64,000 bases of DNA from contig JAUMVJ010000002.1 of the NCBI GenBank assembly GCA_030530215.1, positions 62,001 through 126,000 of the forward strand, written 5' to 3'. The position numbers were made by a program, and so were the translations under genes. Position 1 is the stretch's first letter; each line of letters begins with the position of its first letter. Shown one piece after another: positions 26,921-34,646 of this stretch. The DNA comes from Coriobacteriia bacterium (lineage in GTDB: Bacteria; Actinomycetota; Coriobacteriia; Coriobacteriales; Eggerthellaceae). The notes beneath the pieces are model-generated. The model was given only the letters and a program-made list of their open reading frames with translations, did no database searches and was not told the origin of the DNA.

Positions 26921-29755
26921 ATGGGGCGAATCGACGACAAGACCCCCTTCGACTTCAATAAAGATATCTTTCTGGTCAACGATCACTACGATCTGCCCCC
27001 GGCTACCTTCTCAACGGTGCAAGACCTGTTCGAGGAGAATTTCGCCGTCGGCATCGTGGCCGGGCGATACGATAAGAAGCTAACTATCACTTACGCCAGC
27101 CGAATCTTTTGCAGGAGCCTGGGCTATACCGACGATGTTCTCTCCCGTATAAAAGGTTCCCCTTTGGCCGAATTGGTTTACGGCGATGATGTGAGGCTCC
27201 TTCCTTGCGGCGGAAAGCCCTCGGATCTTTGGCCAAGGCGCTTGCGCTTGCCCGACGTCGGTGGTGCGCCCACTTTCGTAACCCTGGCTCAACGCAATGT
27301 GACGGATGCGGAGGGCGAGCCTATCTGGATGCTCTCCGTGCGCCTTTCGCCTGATGCCGAGATCATCACGCTCTTAAACGAGATAAACCAGACGGGCTCC
27401 TGGTCGCTTAGCTGCAACGATCGTCAGGATATGGTTTCGATTGATTTCGGGTCGCGCTTGCGCTCGATGTTCGGCTACGCCGACGAACGCGATTTCCCCA
27501 ATTCGCCCGATTCTTTTTTCAAGGTCATTCATCCTGAAGACAAGGAACGCTTTATTTTGGAGTTCCATCAAGCCTTGGAAAGCACCGACCCCGATTATCG
27601 CTTCGATATAGCGTACCGTGCCTACAGCAAGGAGGGCGAGCTTGGGTGGTATCGCAGCATAGGTAAGGCAAGCCGTCGCCGTGATGGGTCGGTTAGCCGC
27701 ATGAGCGGTATCGTGGTAGGCATTTCCGAGCGGCGTAGGCTGCAGGAGCGCACTGAGCGTTTGCTGAGCCAATCCTTGGAAAAAGAGCAGGTCATCAACG
27801 GAATGGTAAGGTTGTTGGCTTACTACGCCGTTGTCGATTTGACGCTGGCAACGTATGAGTTTCACGGTCTTGAGACGAAGTTCGACTGCGCTCCTCGGGG
27901 CGCTTATGCCGATTGGGTTGCCCGCATTTCATCGTCCGCGATGATGCTCGATGTCGGCGAGAGCATAGAAGAGGCTTTTTCCGTTCGGGCCGTGCGCGAT
28001 CATCTTGCCAACGATAGCAGCGTCTATCGCTTCTCCTACCGAATGAAGGAAGAGGAGCAGTTCTACAACATGTCGATCGTGCCCCTTGAGTTTGAGGGAG
28101 ACGTTCTGGTTCGTGCTCTTTTCTTGGCGCAAGACGTCACTCAAGCCATGAGGGAGAATCAGCGCACACGCACCGCTCTGCAGGAAGCTTACGAGTATGC
28201 CAACAGGGCTAACGAGGCGAAGACGCAGTTCCTCTCGCAGATGAGCCACGAGATCCGCACTCCAATGAATGGAATCGTCGGAATGACGGCTTTGGCCGCC
28301 GCTCATGCCGACGAGCCCGAACGCGTGCGCGACAGCCTGCGCAAGATCACTTCATCGAGCAAGCATCTGCTCTCGCTTATCAATGAGGTGCTGGACATGT
28401 CGCGCATTGAGAGCGGACGCGCAAACCTGAATGAAGAGCCCTTCTCTCTTCCGGCGCTCATCTCAGATCTGATTTCCATGGTGCAGCCCCAGATGCGGGA
28501 AAAGCATCACGATTTTCTGGTCAACGTCTACGACGTGGAGCACGAGAACGTGGTGGGCGACGCTTTGCGTATTCGTCAGATGTTCATGAACCTCATGGGC
28601 AATGCCATCAAGTTCACGCCCGAAGGCGGACACATCAGCCTCTCGATAGCCGAGCGCCCTTCTTCCCAGGAAAAGGTTGGATGCTACAAGTTCGTGTTCG
28701 AGGACAACGGCATCGGTATGAGCGAGGAAACTCTTGAGATGATATTCGAGCCGTTTGTCCGCGCCCAAGATGAACGCGTCGAGAAGACGCGCGGCGCGGG
28801 CCTAGGCATGACCATAAGCCGCAACATCGTGCGCATGATGGGCGGGGATATCAACGTTGAGAGCGAGCTTGACCTTGGTACGCGCTACGAAGTAACGCTC
28901 TATCTTAAGCTTCAGGCCGAAGCTGGGGAGGATTATGCCCAGTTCGCGGGTTTGGATGTGTTGGTGGTGGATGACGATGCCGCTGCCCTTGAATCGATCT
29001 GCTGCATGTTGAAGAGCTTTGGCATGAATCCGACGCCCGTCAACGACGCTGCCCTCGCGCTTAAGGACTCTGCTACCTGCTTCGACCGGAAGAAGGATTA
29101 TTTCGCCTGCATCCTTGACCTTAAGACGCCGGGCGCAGATGTCGTCGAGCTAACGCGCGAGCTGCACAGTTTTGCGGGCGATGAGACGTCGATCATTCTT
29201 GTATCGGCGGACGATTGGGGCGACTGCGTTCCCGAGGCACGCTCTGCGGGGGTTGACGCGTTCATTCCCAGGCCTCTGTTCCGCTCGCATTTGGTAAGTG
29301 CCTTCAACGAGCTGCTTGGCAAGGGCTCCGCCGAAAACATGGATGAGCCTTTTGATTTTTTGGACAAGGTGCGTTTCGAGGGTCGGCGTGCTTTGGTCGT
29401 TGAGGACAACGAGATTAACTCGGAGGTCATTTTCGGGATTCTTGACTTGATGGGCGTGAAATCCGATGTGGTGCCCGATGGTAAGAAAGCGCTTCGGCGT
29501 ATGGAGGGCTGCGATCCCGGTTTCTACGACATCGTGTTCATGGATGTGATGATGCCCGTCATGGGCGGATATGAGGCAACCCGTGCGATTAGGGCCAAGG
29601 GCGGCTGGTGCGCTACGGTTCCCATAATCGCCATGACGGCCAACGCTTTCGCCGAAGACGAACACGCAAGCAGGGAAGCGGGGATGGACGCCCATATCTC
29701 AAAGCCTGTCGATGTCGAGCGTCTGATAGCGCTTCTGAAATCTTACTGGGGATAG
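26921..29755 (+). CDS. Hybrid sensor histidine kinase: PAS domains, HisKA, HATPase, two receivers
   Basis: The 944-aa protein has no clear membrane span, so it is probably cytosolic. Two or more PAS-like sensor regions occupy residues 30-420 (LSRIKGSPLAELVYGDDV; RSMFGYADERDFPNSPDSF). HisKA follows with the phospho-His in QMSHEIRTPMNGIVG (about residue 442), then HATPase N, G1 and G2 boxes (NLMGNAIKFTPEGG, DNGIGM, GAGLGMTI). Receiver 1 (about 677-795) keeps DDD and its phospho-Asp in ILDLKTPG. Receiver 2 (about 820-940) keeps EDN and MDVMMPVMGG. The ATG has AAGGGGG upstream. It signals by phosphorelay; the partner phosphotransfer protein is not in the window. It ends at a strong hairpin. Confidence 0.92.
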   Translation: MGRIDDKTPFDFNKDIFLVNDHYDLPPATFSTVQDLFEENFAVGIVAGRYDKKLTITYASRIFCRSLGYTDDVLSRIKGSPLAELVYGDDVRLLPCGGKPSDLWPRRLRLPDVGGAPTFVTLAQRNVTDAEGEPIWMLSVRLSPDAEIITLLNEINQTGSWSLSCNDRQDMVSIDFGSRLRSMFGYADERDFPNSPDSFFKVIHPEDKERFILEFHQALESTDPDYRFDIAYRAYSKEGELGWYRSIGKASRRRDGSVSRMSGIVVGISERRRLQERTERLLSQSLEKEQVINGMVRLLAYYAVVDLTLATYEFHGLETKFDCAPRGAYADWVARISSSAMMLDVGESIEEAFSVRAVRDHLANDSSVYRFSYRMKEEEQFYNMSIVPLEFEGDVLVRALFLAQDVTQAMRENQRTRTALQEAYEYANRANEAKTQFLSQMSHEIRTPMNGIVGMTALAAAHADEPERVRDSLRKITSSSKHLLSLINEVLDMSRIESGRANLNEEPFSLPALISDLISMVQPQMREKHHDFLVNVYDVEHENVVGDALRIRQMFMNLMGNAIKFTPEGGHISLSIAERPSSQEKVGCYKFVFEDNGIGMSEETLEMIFEPFVRAQDERVEKTRGAGLGMTISRNIVRMMGGDINVESELDLGTRYEVTLYLKLQAEAGEDYAQFAGLDVLVVDDDAAALESICCMLKSFGMNPTPVNDAALALKDSATCFDRKKDYFACILDLKTPGADVVELTRELHSFAGDETSIILVSADDWGDCVPEARSAGVDAFIPRPLFRSHLVSAFNELLGKGSAENMDEPFDFLDKVRFEGRRALVVEDNEINSEVIFGILDLMGVKSDVVPDGKKALRRMEGCDPGFYDIVFMDVMMPVMGGYEATRAIRAKGGWCATVPIIAMTANAFAEDEHASREAGMDAHISKPVDVERLIALLKSYWG

Positions 29756-29756
29756 T

Positions 29757-29800
29757 AAAAAGGAATGGGGTCGCAGTGTGCGGCCCCATTCCTTTGGTCG
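29757..29800. terminator. Bidirectional terminator between the hybrid kinase and the YagU-family gene
   Basis: A 12-bp stem (AAAGGAATGGGG with CCCCATTCCTTT, 29759-29770 and 29784-29795) lies between convergent genes. On the minus strand it ends in TTTTT, on the plus strand in CCTTTGG. Confidence 0.85.
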
Positions 29801-29866
29801 GGCAGCTGAGTCCTGCCCTGGGAGGGTTTGATCAACTGAAGCTTGAAGGGAAGCCCCAGCGAAATC

Positions 29867-30388
29867 CTAGAAGTTCTCGAGCGTCTTGCTCTTGTCCTTA
29901 GCGATAAGGAAGTAGACGGTCGCTGCAATCGACCAAGCCCAGACAATGTGGCCGAAGATCTCGGAGAAGTGCTCGGTCCAGGGCTGATCCCAGGGAGCGG
30001 GAACGGTGCCCAGTGCGGGCATCAGGATTACATGCCAAGCAACCCACAAAACAAGACCGTAGACAGCGCCTTATGCCAAGCCGACCTTCTTCCACTTCTG
30101 GATAAGCGCCACAAACAGAATCGCGAAGACGATTGCGAAGGAGAAGTGAAGAATGAGCGTGAACCAGGCAACGGGCTGGTCGGCGAAGTAGACGTTGCTG
30201 AAGATGATGTCATCGGGGATGCCGATTTGCTGGGCTAGGTGCTGGGGTGGGTTAATCTCGTTTCGGGCGATGGTGCGCGGCGGGAAGATGTTCTCCCAAC
30301 CGATTTTCACCATGCCTGAGATCATGCCGGCGATAAAGCCGTACCAGAGGATCTTCCAGGCTTTCATGCCCTTGCTTTTCTCTGCCAT
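29867..30388 (-). pseudogene. YagU-family (DUF1440) inner-membrane protein gene interrupted by an in-frame TAA
   Basis: Read from ATG 30388 (AGGAACACCC upstream) the frame gives 105 residues with SGMVKIGWENIFPPRT and FTLILHFSFAIVFAILF, then a TAA at 30071-30073. The same frame continues for about 67 codons to a TAG at 29867 with PWTEHFSEIFGHIVWAWSI, the typical C-terminus of YagU/DUF1440 proteins. The whole would be about 172 residues, the usual family size. The stop falls where the family usually has Gln before Gly-x-x-x-Gly, so a CAA to TAA change is the simplest explanation. YagU has been linked to acid resistance in E. coli. The gene is a recent pseudogene or a sequencing error; TAA argues against selenocysteine. 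Confidence 0.82.
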
Positions 30389-30702
30389 GGGTGTTCCTTT
30401 CTGTTGCTTTTACACTGCTTGGACTTCAAGGCCCCCAAGTTCTCAAGATGCAGGCAAGCTCCTTTTCGCTTGTTCGGTGCACGATAGAGCTTGTTTGTAC
30501 CTTGCTTATCGGTTCTGAAGAGGCTTTTAATCCGCTCGCCGATAAAATGAACTCGTTTACCCTTATGCCGCAGCTCATAATACGCTAATTAATCAAATAG
30601 AAAACAACAAATTAATAAGTTTTGCCTATTAATGCTTTACAGTCTGAATAATCTGTAAAGTTTTTCGAGTTCATTGTGAATGATTTTGTTCAAGAAGAAA
30701 GA

Positions 30703-30739
30703 AATTGCCCGTCTTCCGGATCTGGAAAGACGGGCAATT
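30703..30739 (-). terminator. 13-bp hairpin with T-rich tail on the minus strand
   Basis: AATTGCCCGTCTT (30703-30715) pairs perfectly with 30727-30739. On the minus strand the tail is TTCTTTCTTCTTG. It may be a second terminator for the MFS transcript or shield the YagU-family gene from readthrough. A second, AT-rich 11-bp hairpin (30739-30749 with 30760-30770) adjoins it. Confidence 0.6.
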
Positions 30740-30839
30740 AATTAAACAATCTATGGAACTTGTTTAATTATTGGCGAAAACAGCTGGTAATCGAGGGGAC
30801 GCGAAAGCCTCTAGTAGCGCTCCAGCTTCTTGCGAAGCA

Positions 30840-30884
30840 AAAGGAAAAGGGGCCGCAGGGCGCATGGCGCACCCTACAGCCCCC
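30840..30884 (-). terminator. Terminator of the MFS-CBS gene
   Basis: GGGGCCGCAGGGCGC pairs with GGCGCACCCTACAGCCCC with small mismatches, and on the minus strand it is followed by TTTTCCTTTTG. It lies a few bases after the stop codon. Confidence 0.75.
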
Positions 30885-30891
30885 CGAAAAC

Positions 30892-32871
30892 TTAGGCTTT
30901 CACCATTTCAGCAGTGGGCACCTCGCCAGCCGCAAGGGCCTCGATGGAGGAGAGGTTTGCCATGGTGGAGCGGATGATGTCGGAGCGGGAAATCGAACCG
31001 ATCAGGATGCCGTCCTTGTCCACGACGGGCACCTTCTTAATACGCTTCTCGGAAAGAAGGCTGCAAGCCTTGTCGAGTTCGGTGCCGGATTCCACGCTGA
31101 TGACGTTCTGCGTGGCGATGCGCATGACGTTCATGTCGATAAGCTCGGCGATGCGCTCCATGAAGTTCTCGCTGTCGGGAACGCGGTAGAGCATCATCGT
31201 GCCGTCCAAGATGGCGGCATCGCTGCGACCGATGTACTTCATGATGTCGCCGTCGGAAATGAAGCCGACCACGCGCTTCTTCTCGTCAACCACGGGCACG
31301 CCGGAGGTCTTGTTAGCGGCCAGGATCTGGGCCACCTCGCGGATGCTGTCGGTATCGTGCACGAAATAGGGGTTCTGGTTCATGGCCAGATCAACCGACA
31401 CATGGTCGTCGGCCTTGGTGGGAAGGCGCATGGCGTCGAGCTCCTGCGCGGCGCTCTTGGCGGATTTGTCGTCCTTCTCACGCACGACGATGGTAACTAG
31501 GATCAGGATGATCACCATGATCGCTGCAGTGAACAGGAACGCGATGCGGTCGCCGGCCATGGTTTGCTCGAGTACGGGCATCTCGGGGAACAAGAAGGTC
31601 GAGGTTGCCGAAAGCGAAACCAGGATCGCTGTGCCCAGGGATGCGCCCACCTGGTTGGTGGTGTTTTGCAGGGCGTTGGCGTGCTGAATAACGCTGTTAT
31701 CGAGTGAGTTTAAGCCCCAGGTGTTAAGCGGCGTGATAAGAGCCTGCATGCCCACGCCCAGGCATCCGTAAATAAGGATGATAAAGATAACGGGGGTGTC
31801 GAGGCTGAAGCCTACCAGGCCGCAACCGCCGACAGCCGCGATGGCGGCGCCAGGAATGATAACGCGCCTTGGTCCGACCTTGTCGAACATGCGGCCGGCG
31901 AAAAAGCCCATAGCGGCGCCCAGCACGGCGCCGGGGAGCATGATCAGGCCGGTGCCCAAAGCGGAGATGCCCAGCAGGTTTTGCAGGTAGATGGGAAGCA
32001 GAACGCCCGTGCCCACCAAAGCGGCCTGTAGCATTGCCACGACGCCGACGGCGATGGCATAGCGCTTGCTTTTCAAAACGGTGACTTTAAGCAGGGGGAC
32101 CTCAAGCTTGAGCTGCCTTCTAATAAAGAAGGTGAGCAGTATTACGCCGACGACGATAAGCGCGACGGACGCAAGCACGTTGTCCGTGGAGCTGATGGTT
32201 GCCAGGCCGTAGAGCAGCGCGAGCAGGCCCAGCGAGCACAGGGCAACCGAGGGCTTGTCGAACGAGGTGGGTTCGAACATGCCGTAGGACTCGAGCTTCC
32301 AGATAGCCGCAGCAACGATGATCACCGCAAGGATGAACACCAGTGCGAACAGCGCACGCCAACCGATGAAATCGACCAGCAGACCGGAGATGGAGGGGCC
32401 AACCGCCGGCGCAAAACCGATGACGAGCGAAACGATGCCCATCGCGCTGCCGCGCTTCTCGCGCGGGAACACCAGAAGAATGACGGTGAACACCATGGGC
32501 ATGACGATGCCCGTCGCGCCTGCCTGAAGGATGCGTCCCAAAAGGATTACGCCGAACACAGGTGCAAGAGCCGCGCAAAGTGAGCCGATTGCAAACAGCG
32601 ACATGCCGAAGATGAAGAGCCTGCGGGTGGGGAAGCGGCCCAAAAGGAATGCCGACAAGGGGATGACGATGGCTTCAACTAACGAGTACGCCGAGGTGAG
32701 CCACTGGACTGTGGTCGCATCGACGTGCACGGCGGCCATGATGGAGGGGAAGGCCGGCGAAAGCAGCGTTTGGTTGAGCACCACAAGCGTTGCGCCGGCA
32801 AGGAGGACGGCGACGATGATTATTTGATCGCGGGTTGGTCCCGTAGAGTTCCGATCACGGGTTGGTCCCAT
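30892..32871 (-). CDS. MFS multidrug transporter (DHA2/EmrB type) fused to two CBS domains
   Basis: Residues 15 to about 465 form a 14-span drug:H+ antiporter-2 type transporter (DATTVQWLTSAYSL, GRILQAGATGIVMPMVF, FPREKRGSAMGIV, GFAPAVGPSISGLL). Residues about 485-655 are a CBS pair (TSGVPVVDEKKRVVGFISDGDIM and IKKVPVVDKDGILIGSISRSDI). CBS pairs bind adenosyl ligands and usually act as regulators; such a tail is rare on MFS exporters. The N-terminus repeats GPTRD because of a 27-bp tandem duplication that copied the ribosome binding site and start codon; only the outer ATG (32871, with AAAGGAACTCT) is intact. Inverted repeats upstream suggest a repressor site. Confidence 0.9.
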   Translation of the reverse strand: MGPTRDRNSTGPTRDQIIIVAVLLAGATLVVLNQTLLSPAFPSIMAAVHVDATTVQWLTSAYSLVEAIVIPLSAFLLGRFPTRRLFIFGMSLFAIGSLCAALAPVFGVILLGRILQAGATGIVMPMVFTVILLVFPREKRGSAMGIVSLVIGFAPAVGPSISGLLVDFIGWRALFALVFILAVIIVAAAIWKLESYGMFEPTSFDKPSVALCSLGLLALLYGLATISSTDNVLASVALIVVGVILLTFFIRRQLKLEVPLLKVTVLKSKRYAIAVGVVAMLQAALVGTGVLLPIYLQNLLGISALGTGLIMLPGAVLGAAMGFFAGRMFDKVGPRRVIIPGAAIAAVGGCGLVGFSLDTPVIFIILIYGCLGVGMQALITPLNTWGLNSLDNSVIQHANALQNTTNQVGASLGTAILVSLSATSTFLFPEMPVLEQTMAGDRIAFLFTAAIMVIILILVTIVVREKDDKSAKSAAQELDAMRLPTKADDHVSVDLAMNQNPYFVHDTDSIREVAQILAANKTSGVPVVDEKKRVVGFISDGDIMKYIGRSDAAILDGTMMLYRVPDSENFMERIAELIDMNVMRIATQNVISVESGTELDKACSLLSEKRIKKVPVVDKDGILIGSISRSDIIRSTMANLSSIEALAAGEVPTAEMVKA

Positions 32872-32879
32872 AGAGTTCC
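32826..32879 (-). repeat. 27-bp tandem duplication over the MFS gene start
   Basis: Two head-to-tail 27-base copies (32826-32852 and 32853-32879) differ at two positions. Each contains the ribosome binding site GGAACTCT and the start region. In the inner copy the ATG has become ACG, so only the outer copy can start translation. Confidence 0.9.
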
Positions 32880-33183
32880 TTTCTGGCGGATGGGAACAGA
32901 TCCGCCTGCATATGTCCCAGACAAATAAAGCTCCCTGGGGAAAGAGAGCTTAAGTAACTATGTGTTACGTATGGTAATGAAATTCAGGTAAAAACAACCC
33001 GCCTCCTAACTCCTTCACAATTCTTTGACAAACGAGTTTTGCTGGCGTGCTTCGTTCGCCCTGCTTTCAAGGCTTTCCTCATGGTTTGGTTTGTTTTCGG
33101 CTAAGTCCTCTGTGCTGTACACGCAAGGCCTGGTATATGCCGTAAAATATGATGTCAGACCGATTTTTACCGATGGGAGCCCT
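32872..33183. promoter_or_regulatory. Divergent intergenic region with several dyads (312 bases)
   Basis: It lies between the MFS gene (minus) and the charged membrane protein gene (plus). It holds GGCGGAT/ATCCGCC (32885-32906) in the MFS leader, AAGCTC/GAGCTT near 32930-32952, and GTAAC-TATGT-GTTAC (32954-32968). A TTGACA word at 33025-33030 has no good -10 partner. No coding frame is supported. Confidence 0.55.
32954..32968. promoter_or_regulatory. Candidate repressor operator for the MFS gene
   Basis: GTAAC, five bases, GTTAC form a perfect 15-base dyad about 85 bases before the MFS start, where a promoter would be expected. TetR or MarR-type regulators of drug exporters use sites of this kind, but no regulator gene is adjacent. 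Confidence 0.4.
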
Positions 33184-34644
33184 ATGTTCTGGAAACGCAA
33201 AAACGCCAAGAGCAACGACGGGGAATCCACCGACGCCAAAAGCCGGGAGTCCGACTCCTTGTCCTTGTTCGCAAAGCTCAAAGAACGAAAAAGACAAAAA
33301 AGGGAACAAGCGGAGAAGGAAAAGAGGGAAAGAGAAGAGAGGGCTAAGAAGGCAAAAGAGGAAAAGGCCTATGCCATCACCCACAGCGAAAACTATCTCA
33401 AGTTTCAGGATAATTGTCGCAGGTGGCAGGAATGGAATAAGGACTACGAAGATGCCGATCGTCAGTTTCTTTTCGACGACTTTGCACCTTTTTACGAGGA
33501 GGACGAACGTCATGAAATCAGGAAGCAGCGGGATCGGCTTCGCCTGAATTTGAAAATTGGTTTCGATCGTTTATCGGACGAGGAGAAAAAGGCCGCTCGC
33601 AAAGAGCTGGCCGAGGAGATGCCGAAGCAAAGGCTTAAGCACGGCAAGCCTCGGGGTTCGGTATCCGTCATTGGTGCTCCCTTTGTTTTTTGGTACGAGC
33701 TAACCGACGGGGCTAACGGATGGATTAAGTTGCTTTGGTTCATGGCCTTTACCTTCGTCGTGTTCGTCCTTATCGCGTTCACCGCTCCTGTCTGGTCCGC
33801 CCTTTATTCATGCAGCGATTCGACCGCAAGCTCAAGCTCTTACAAAAGCAGCTCCAGTTACGTCTCCGAGAGCAGTTTGGACGACGATGATGACGATGCA
33901 AGCGATACCGCCGAGAGCGCGGACGCGGAGGACGACGAAGACGAGGATCTGACCGAGGAGGAAAAGGCCGCAAAAGAGAAAGAGGAAAAGAAGCTCAAGA
34001 AGAAGCTCAAGAACTTGGATAAGAAGCTTCCGTTCGTCGGTATGCCCGTTGAATACATCAGCAAAACCTATCTGGGGACATATACCGACTACAAGGATAC
34101 TCATGTTAAGTTCAGCGAAGAGGACGGCAAGAGACTGGGTAGGCAGGGGCAATACTACAAAGCGCGTATCTATTATTGGTGCGTTGGTTCGAATAAGAAC
34201 TGGGATCTTTTCAGAGCCACGGTGAGCTACGATGATTACTTCGCTGACCCAAATAGCAAATTTGTTTACGAGTACGGGAAAGTAACAGAAGTTGAGAAAT
34301 TGCTTACCTTCACAAACTATTGGCCTACGGGTTCCGAGTTGCCTGATCTCGAGAATGGCAACTTTGGGATGAATGAGGCGGGCAAAAAATGGGAAGAAGA
34401 ATTTCATTCCGCCGGCGAGACGGATAGCGAGAAAAGCAAGTCTTCCAGTAAATCGTCCTCTAAATCTTCCAGCAAGTCTGTCTCCACCGACACCGTCCCC
34501 GATCCTTCCGATTACGGCTCGGCTACCGCTTATGCCGATTCCGAGCAATATTGGTTCCGCGATCATGGCTATGCGAACCCCTATGATGCAGCATATGATT
34601 ACTTCAAATCGTATGGCGACGATCGCGATTTCGAGGAGCTATAG
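33184..34644 (+). CDS. Highly charged single-pass membrane protein, unknown
   Basis: I place the start at ATG 33184 (GGGAG upstream), which gives 486 residues; a longer frame to 33025 has no support. Residues 1-65 are a Lys/Glu/Arg coiled coil. A domain with FDRLSDEEKKAARKELAEEMPK follows, then a membrane span near residues 182-204 (LLWFMAFTFVVFVLIAF). The outside part has a Ser/Tyr linker, an acidic run, another Lys/Glu helix, a folded part with VGMPVEYISKTYLG and ARIYYWCVGSNKNWDLFRATV, and a Ser/Lys repeat. The segment resembles small SmpA/OmlA-like 'GMP' motifs loosely. The next gene's ribosome binding site lies in its last codons. Function unknown. Confidence 0.7.
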   Translation: MFWKRKNAKSNDGESTDAKSRESDSLSLFAKLKERKRQKREQAEKEKREREERAKKAKEEKAYAITHSENYLKFQDNCRRWQEWNKDYEDADRQFLFDDFAPFYEEDERHEIRKQRDRLRLNLKIGFDRLSDEEKKAARKELAEEMPKQRLKHGKPRGSVSVIGAPFVFWYELTDGANGWIKLLWFMAFTFVVFVLIAFTAPVWSALYSCSDSTASSSSYKSSSSYVSESSLDDDDDDASDTAESADAEDDEDEDLTEEEKAAKEKEEKKLKKKLKNLDKKLPFVGMPVEYISKTYLGTYTDYKDTHVKFSEEDGKRLGRQGQYYKARIYYWCVGSNKNWDLFRATVSYDDYFADPNSKFVYEYGKVTEVEKLLTFTNYWPTGSELPDLENGNFGMNEAGKKWEEEFHSAGETDSEKSKSSSKSSSKSSSKSVSTDTVPDPSDYGSATAYADSEQYWFRDHGYANPYDAAYDYFKSYGDDRDFEEL

Positions 34645-34646
34645 CT

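Larger units (their letters stand above)
30389..30891. other. Gene-free AT-rich region with two adjoining hairpins (503 bases)
   Basis: No frame here has coding character. Bases 30590-30790 are far more AT-rich than the surroundings. It holds two adjoining perfect hairpins (30703-30739 and 30739-30770) and the terminator of the MFS gene (30840-30884). The promoter of the YagU-family gene should lie near 30400-30600 on the minus strand, but I see no clear boxes. Confidence 0.6.

Noticed and set aside
30071..30073. Recoded stop codon (selenocysteine) in the YagU-family gene
   Set aside because: The codon is TAA, not TGA, and no insertion element follows.
34430..34485. Ser/Lys repeat in the charged membrane protein as a CRISPR or DNA repeat
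   Set aside because: It is a codon-level low-complexity repeat (SKSS units), with no spacer structure.
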